Below are positions 59,086 to 64,000 of a stretch of DNA of 64,000 bases, one piece after another. This DNA is from Mallotus nudiflorus (taxonomy: Eukaryota > Streptophyta > Magnoliopsida > Malpighiales > Euphorbiaceae): contig CANTUR010000070.1 in the NCBI GenBank assembly GCA_947683625.1, positions 2,232,001 through 2,296,000 on the forward strand. Reading direction: 5' to 3'. Within the stretch, counting starts at the first letter, position 1. Every line of letters begins with the position of its first letter. The translations under genes and the position numbers were made by a program. The notes beneath the pieces were generated by a model. The model worked only from the letters and a program-made list of their open reading frames with translations, ran no database searches and had not been told where the DNA came from.

Positions 59086-62000
59086 TGTAATATCCCGTGT
59101 TTTTAAAATATTTTTACACTGTACCGGGATATGCAATGTTAATAATTTCTGTATTTTATATGATATTTTTACGAGTTAATATGTATTTAAAACCTATTTT
59201 AATTACTGTGTATTATTTTCAGTGTTTTACGTAAAATTTTCCCGGGACTTGCATTTTCGGGGAAATTTTCACGTAAACAATGTATTATTAATTATTTTAA
59301 ATATATTTACGGACTTGCATGAACTCATACATATTTTTAAATTATTAAATAAAGCCTGTGTGTGTATATTTATTTAATTAGGGTTTATTATTACCCTAAT
59401 ATTTTATTAATTATTTATTTGTTTTATTGTTATTTAGTATAAATTATTACAATATTAAATTTTTATGTGTGTGGTGTATATTTGATGTGTGTAATTTAAT
59501 ATTATTTTAATATATAGTATAAAGTATATATATATACATATATACATCAAAATTACAAAAGAATTGGAAAATTACACATTTGCCCCCGACTATCCCTTTC
59601 TTCCCCGATCGATTCCCTTCTCCGTTCCAGGTCACTGCCATGCCGTTTCTTCACCGTGGGTGTGCCGTTCGGTGTGCCACCGTCTTCCCCAACCATTTTC
59701 GCTGCCTGAGGTAGCCGTTTCCGGCGTCTGGAAGTCGATTTTGGTCGGAGAAGCCGAAAATCAATCCACCATCGATCACGTCGATTTCGGCCACCGTTTT
59801 CGACACCGCTGGTCTCTTTCTTCTCCTTGATCTCCGGTGAGTGTGATTCTAGCTTTGGTTTGAGCTAAAATGGTCTAGAATTGCTTAGGTTTCGATTTTG
59901 TCAATTTCGGCCTATTAGGGTTTTTGATTTTTTTGAGCTTCGAATTGATTGATTCATGAAAGCTTCCTTCAAAAATGTTGTTCCTAGTAGCTCAATCTAC
60001 ATGTATGAATTTTTGTAGAATTTTTGGAGATTTTTTGGATTTTTGGGTATTTTTGAATATTTTAATATTATTTTCTAATTTTCGGAAATTAATTATTTAA
60101 ATTATGAAATTGGATTTTATGGTTAAATTAGGTGTTGAAATGAATTATAGGAATTTATTTGGAATTTTTATGAATTTCTAAGTATTTATTTTGAATTATT
60201 GAAGTTTATGTGATTTTGAGAAATTAGGGTTAAATGTGTTTTTATTTGAATTTAATTGGTTAATTGAGTTTAATTATTAATATTATTGATAAATATGTTG
60301 AGAAAATTAATTTTGGATAATTTTATGATTTTTGGTGAATTTTTGAAGTAATTTAAGTATATTTATATATATAGGGGTATTTTGGTAATTTTACCCTAAA
60401 TTGTCTAAAAATGTAATTTAATTGGTTTTATTAGTTATTTAAGGTATAAAAATGATTTCTACAAAATATTTGGTATTTTTAACTAATTAAAACTATTTTT
60501 CGTGAATTATTTTCAATTATATATAATATACGGTTTTTCTAATAAAATGAGTTTTAATCGGTTTTTACAGTGTTTCAAGGTTAATTATGTAATTTCTACC
60601 TATGAGATGTATTTCTAGATTTTAAGGATATTTTTGGTATATCTGGAATATGTTCTGTATTTGTGGACCCCGATCGGTGGACTGTAGTTTGGAGTCCGAC
60701 CGTGGGATTTTGATTGTGTTGAGCCTATTTTTCGTAGTATATTTCTGTGCAGGGTCGGCTCTACTCTTTTGAGTAGAGAGATGTCCGTTTTACAAGGGAG
60801 GTTCTGCCGAATTTTTGGTAGAATTCTCGTAAAACGTGATGTCCAGTCGAACCCTAATTTCTGATTCTGTGTTTAATACTCTAGATTGAATTCTAGGATT
60901 TCTGTTAGGGTTTAGGATTTCTGGAAATATATAATATTCTGATGTCTATTATTTATTGCTTGTTTAGTTGCACCAAGACCGAGGGCTAGTGGACCAGGCC
61001 CGTCAGACCTGTCTCGTGGAGCGCATTAGGTGAGTTACTATATTATATATATATGCTTAGGATGCATGATTTAGAAATGCATGTTTTATGTTGATTAAAT
61101 ATGCATAAATAATTTGATTATTTCTTAAGTTTACATTAAGTATATTTTTGGTTTAGTTTTGGTATATAATAAATTATATGCATGTTTTGTGAATAAAATA
61201 TATTTAAAATGTTTTTAAATATATTTCCAGCTTAAGTTATAATTTGATGGGATTCATTTGACGTATATATACTTGAAATATACCTGGTTTACTTTTGGTA
61301 TATTTTCGGTATATATATATGGTTTATATTACTATTTCATTTAAATTCATGCATCATTTATTGTGAATGAATGATTTATATTATTAATGAAGGATATCGA
61401 TAGAACGTGCTACCTAGTGGGCAGCACTAGGACCGAGTACGTACCGGTACGCCTATAGTATTTAGGCTATAATACTAACCATTTATGGATATTGATTGAT
61501 TATGATTATTGATATGTGTGAGATGTGGTTTGGAGGTGTGATTGCTGGAGCTCGGTTGACCAAGTGTCTCGGGGCCAATCACACTGGCAGTCAGACTGCT
61601 GGAGCTCAGTTGACTTAGTGTCTCGGGGCCAGTCTACTGTCCAAATGGATTAAGTGGATATATTTGGTATAAGTGAGCCTGCATGGCTAGAGTGTTGTTT
61701 AACACTATTTTCGAGGTTGCGTTATTCTAGGGTTCTATGTGATCCTTAATAAAAGATGATTTTCAGATAAAATATATAAAAATGATTTTATTGCATTTGT
61801 GTGTAATTGCCTGTATATATACATATTATATATACTGTTGACTATATGCATTATCACTTAGTGTGTATGTATATATATTATAGTAATTCACTCAGTGAGG
61901 TCTGACTCCCCTCCGTTGACTATTTTTCAGGAGAGTCAACTTCTTCAGACCTCAGTAGCAGGTCGATACGCCGGATTTCTTCCGCCCCGGCTTCTTTATG

Positions 62001-62333
62001 TAAATTGTCTACTTGAGTTTTATTTATTTTATCTAGACACTGAAGTAGTTGTGAATTAAAGTATTGGATTTCATGTATTTTATTTTAAAGAGATGTATTA
62101 TATTGAAACTGGATTTGTATTAAAAAGATTATATATCTATGGGATAAGATTTGATTTAAATCCAGTTGATGTGGATAATATTATGATATTATGATTTTTA
62201 TTTCCGCTGCATATTATACTGTTACTGTTATTATGGCATGATTTATTTTATTTTTAGGCTTGCTGCGGGTTCCGGATTCGAAAGAATTCCCGTTCCCTAG
62301 CGTCGATCATGGCCCCTGTTTTGGGTCGTGACA
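59086..62333 (+). repeat. 3' LTR of the chromovirus (3248 bp)
   Basis: TGTAATATCCCG ... TTGGGTCGTGACA, collinear with 50861-54088. Open frames such as the 88-codon one at 59564 lie in the GC-rich block and are not genes. Confidence 0.96.
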
Positions 62334-62338
62334 TTATT

Positions 62339-62891
62339 GCATATGTGTGTATTTGCCTGTATATATATTAGATATATATATACTGTTGATTGTATGCATT
62401 ATCATTTAGTGTGTATGTATATATATTATAGTAATTCACTCAGTGAGGTCCGACTCCCCTCCGTTGATAATTTTTCAGGAGAGTCAACATCTTCAGACCT
62501 CAGTAGCAGGCCTGTACGCCGAATTTCTTCCGCCCCAGCTTCTTTGTGTAAACTATTTACTTGAGTCTTATTTTTATAATCTAGACACTGTAGTAGTTGT
62601 AAATTAATTGTGAGATATTATGTATTTTATTTATGCGAGATGCATTTTAAGAATTTGAACTGGATTTGTATTCAAAGATTTATATATATGTGATGAGCTG
62701 AGATTTGATTTAAATCCAGTGATGAGAATGTTATTATTATATTTACGATTTTTATTTCCGCTGCATATATATATTATTGTTATTATTACTATTGCATGTT
62801 TTATTTTATTTTTAGGCTTGCTACGGGTTCCAGATTCGAAAGAATTCCCGTTCCCTAGTGCCGGTCATGGCCCCTGTTTTGGATCGTGACA
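62339..62891 (+). mobile_element. Middle solo LTR, right segment
   Basis: Resumes GCATATGTGTGTATTTGCC and ends GGATCGTGACA at 62891. It is parallel to 61793-62333 of the intact 3' LTR and more diverged from it than the two intact LTRs are from each other, so it is older. Confidence 0.92.
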
Positions 62892-62932
62892 CACACACAC
62901 ACACACATATATATAACACACACACATATATT
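62891..62932. repeat. (AC)n/(TA)n microsatellite at an LTR insertion point
   Basis: ACACACACACACACACAC then ATATATATAACACACACAC directly follows the middle solo LTR. The same AC/TA motif precedes it at 48148-48165. The solo LTR therefore split a pre-existing microsatellite inside the outer LTR. Confidence 0.85.
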
Positions 62933-63258
62933 AATAAACACAAACCCTAATTATAATATATAAAATAACATTTACATAACAATAAATAATAATATTAAAA
63001 AAATAGTGCACATATATTAACATTATTTTTGTTATTAAAATAATGCTATCCAAAAATAATAAATACAAACCATGCAAACTAAACTTCCAAAATAATAAGT
63101 CTTAGAAAAATACACATTTACGTAGGAAAATATAATTAAATATGAAATAATAGTAATTAATCACAAAATAGTAAAATAATTAAATTTGACTTTTAAAATT
63201 TATTAACACTACATATCTTGTTATAAAATAAAATAATTTAAAAATTAGGGTTATAACA
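62897..63258 (-). mobile_element. Outer solo LTR, right segment
   Basis: On - this reads from TGTTATAACCCTAATTTTT, a diverged form of the family start TGTAATATCCCGTG, into an AT-rich stretch matching the first ~350 bp of the LTR (ATATGTAGTGTTAATAAATTT). It is flanked by GTCAT at 63259-63263. It adjoins an (AC)n/(TA)n run at 62891-62932 in which the next insertion occurred. Confidence 0.8.
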
Positions 63259-64000
63259 GTCATCTTAACTTGCAATAACTTGCTTGATCGGAATAGCCAG
63301 AGTTGTTGAGTCTATCACTGTGCCTGATGTGGAGTCCCATATTTTTTGTTCCCTTCATATGTCTCAACACTCTCTTAGTTGCTTGCCAATGTTTCATTTT
63401 GGGACTTTGTAAACTAACTTAGCTTGTTTATAATGCCCCAATATTGCTTCTATACATTGTAGGATTCTTCATAGGTTCACCATTTTATGTAGCTAACTTG
63501 CTGTTAAGGATGGCTGGAGTAAGAGAAGAGTTGGCATCACACATATTAGTTATGCTCATTAAATCTTCAATGTATTTCTTTAAGTGAGATAAATTCTTCA
63601 GTCATCTCTGGTAACTTCTATTCCAAGAAAGTGATGTAATGCCCCTAAATCTTTAATAGCAAATAGTTTGTTGAGTTTATCAATGAACTTCTATATAGAG
63701 ATAGGTTAACTTCTTGTCACAATTATATCATCAACATATATGAGCAAAATAATAAATTATGACTTGTCTCTGCAAAAAGAATAATGAAAGATCACACTTT
63801 GAATTTTTAAACTTCCAATTCAGCATTTTATTTCTCAACTTCTCATACCAGGCCCTTCCGGCCTACTTCAGTCCATATAGTGCTTTATGGAGCTTACAAA
63901 CATGATGAGATTTGTCTTTGTCTTCAAATCCTTCAAGTTGATACATGTAAACACTCTCTTAAATGCTTCCATTTAGGAAAGTATTGTTAATATCTAACTA
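63259..64000 (-). pseudogene. Copia reverse transcriptase relic (continues past window end)
   Basis: On the - strand the RT reads KDLKTKTNLIMF.., a YGLKQAGRAWYEKL-type block (degenerate), and the catalytic IYVDDIIV at about 63724-63745. IKDLGALHHFLGIEV follows near 63620, then the segment leading to RNase H. Stops and small indels are present. Together with 44744-45188 it is one element split by the nested gypsy LTRs. Its 5' part lies beyond base 64000. Confidence 0.8.

Larger units (their letters stand above)
50856..62338 (+). mobile_element. Nearly complete Tekay/Del-like chromovirus (Ty3/gypsy), 11,473 bp plus TSDs
   Basis: LTRs lie at 50861-54088 and 59086-62333, with perfect target duplication TTATT at 50856-50860 and 62334-62338, a tRNA-iMet PBS, one continuous gag-pol reading frame, an integrase with C-terminal chromodomain, and a polypurine tract. 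Domain order is gag-PR-RT-RH-INT-CHD. LTRs differ by scattered substitutions and three indels: a 14-bp gap near 59437 in the 3' LTR, 22 extra bases near 60909 in the 3' LTR, and 11 bases missing from the 5' LTR near 52916. Six in-frame stops probably make it non-autonomous. Confidence 0.96.

Noticed and set aside
1..64000. CRISPR array, operon or bacterial-type system
   Set aside because: Introns, plant-type genes and LTR retrotransposons identify nuclear plant DNA; the tandem repeats have no spacer structure.

Overview
The window looks like nuclear DNA of an AT-rich eudicot. It has two intron-rich housekeeping genes with plant-type products, plant Ty3/gypsy and Ty1/copia lineages, a SINE, a MITE and many AT microsatellites. 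No accession was consulted; all calls come from reading the sequence.

Layout. (1) About 1-22.3 kb is one large, old Tat/Ogre-type Ty3/gypsy element on the + strand. It has a 5' LTR ending near 3449, a PBS at 3451, then decayed gag, protease, RT, RNase H, archaeal-type RNase H and integrase up to 15809. A 5.48-kb non-autonomous LTR element on the - strand (9845-15324, TSD GCTAT) interrupts the integrase. Downstream of integrase the Tat element carries an antisense, intron-containing plant-mobile-domain (PMD)-like pseudogene (17650-20229) and a 117-bp dimeric tandem repeat. I found no 3' LTR. A SINE with its own target duplication lies upstream at 1289-1447. (2) 22.3-25.5 kb holds low-complexity DNA, a decayed tRNA-Ala-like sequence and duplicated exon-like segments. 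(3) 25563-29409 is a solo LTR on the - strand. (4) 29.4-42.5 kb is the genic island: aspartate carbamoyltransferase (PYRB, +, 5 coding exons) convergent with CNX5/MOCS3 (-, 11 exons), then a tentative two-exon small gene on +. A MITE lies at 31131-31302. (5) 44465-64000 is a four-deep nest: a - strand copia element contains a - strand gypsy solo LTR, which contains a + strand solo LTR of the same family, which contains a nearly complete + strand Tekay/Del-like chromovirus (50861-62333). All three gypsy insertions have matching 5-bp target duplications.

The two cellular genes are unrelated in pathway. PYRB makes carbamoyl aspartate for UMP synthesis. CNX5 activates small sulfur-carrier proteins for molybdenum cofactor synthesis and tRNA thiolation. 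The most interesting observations are the antisense PMD gene inside a retrotransposon; a possible leader intron in the chromovirus family that would splice from inside the LTR across the PBS to the base before the gag start; a gag-pol frame broken only by stops explainable as C-to-T changes; and repeated nesting of one LTR family into itself.
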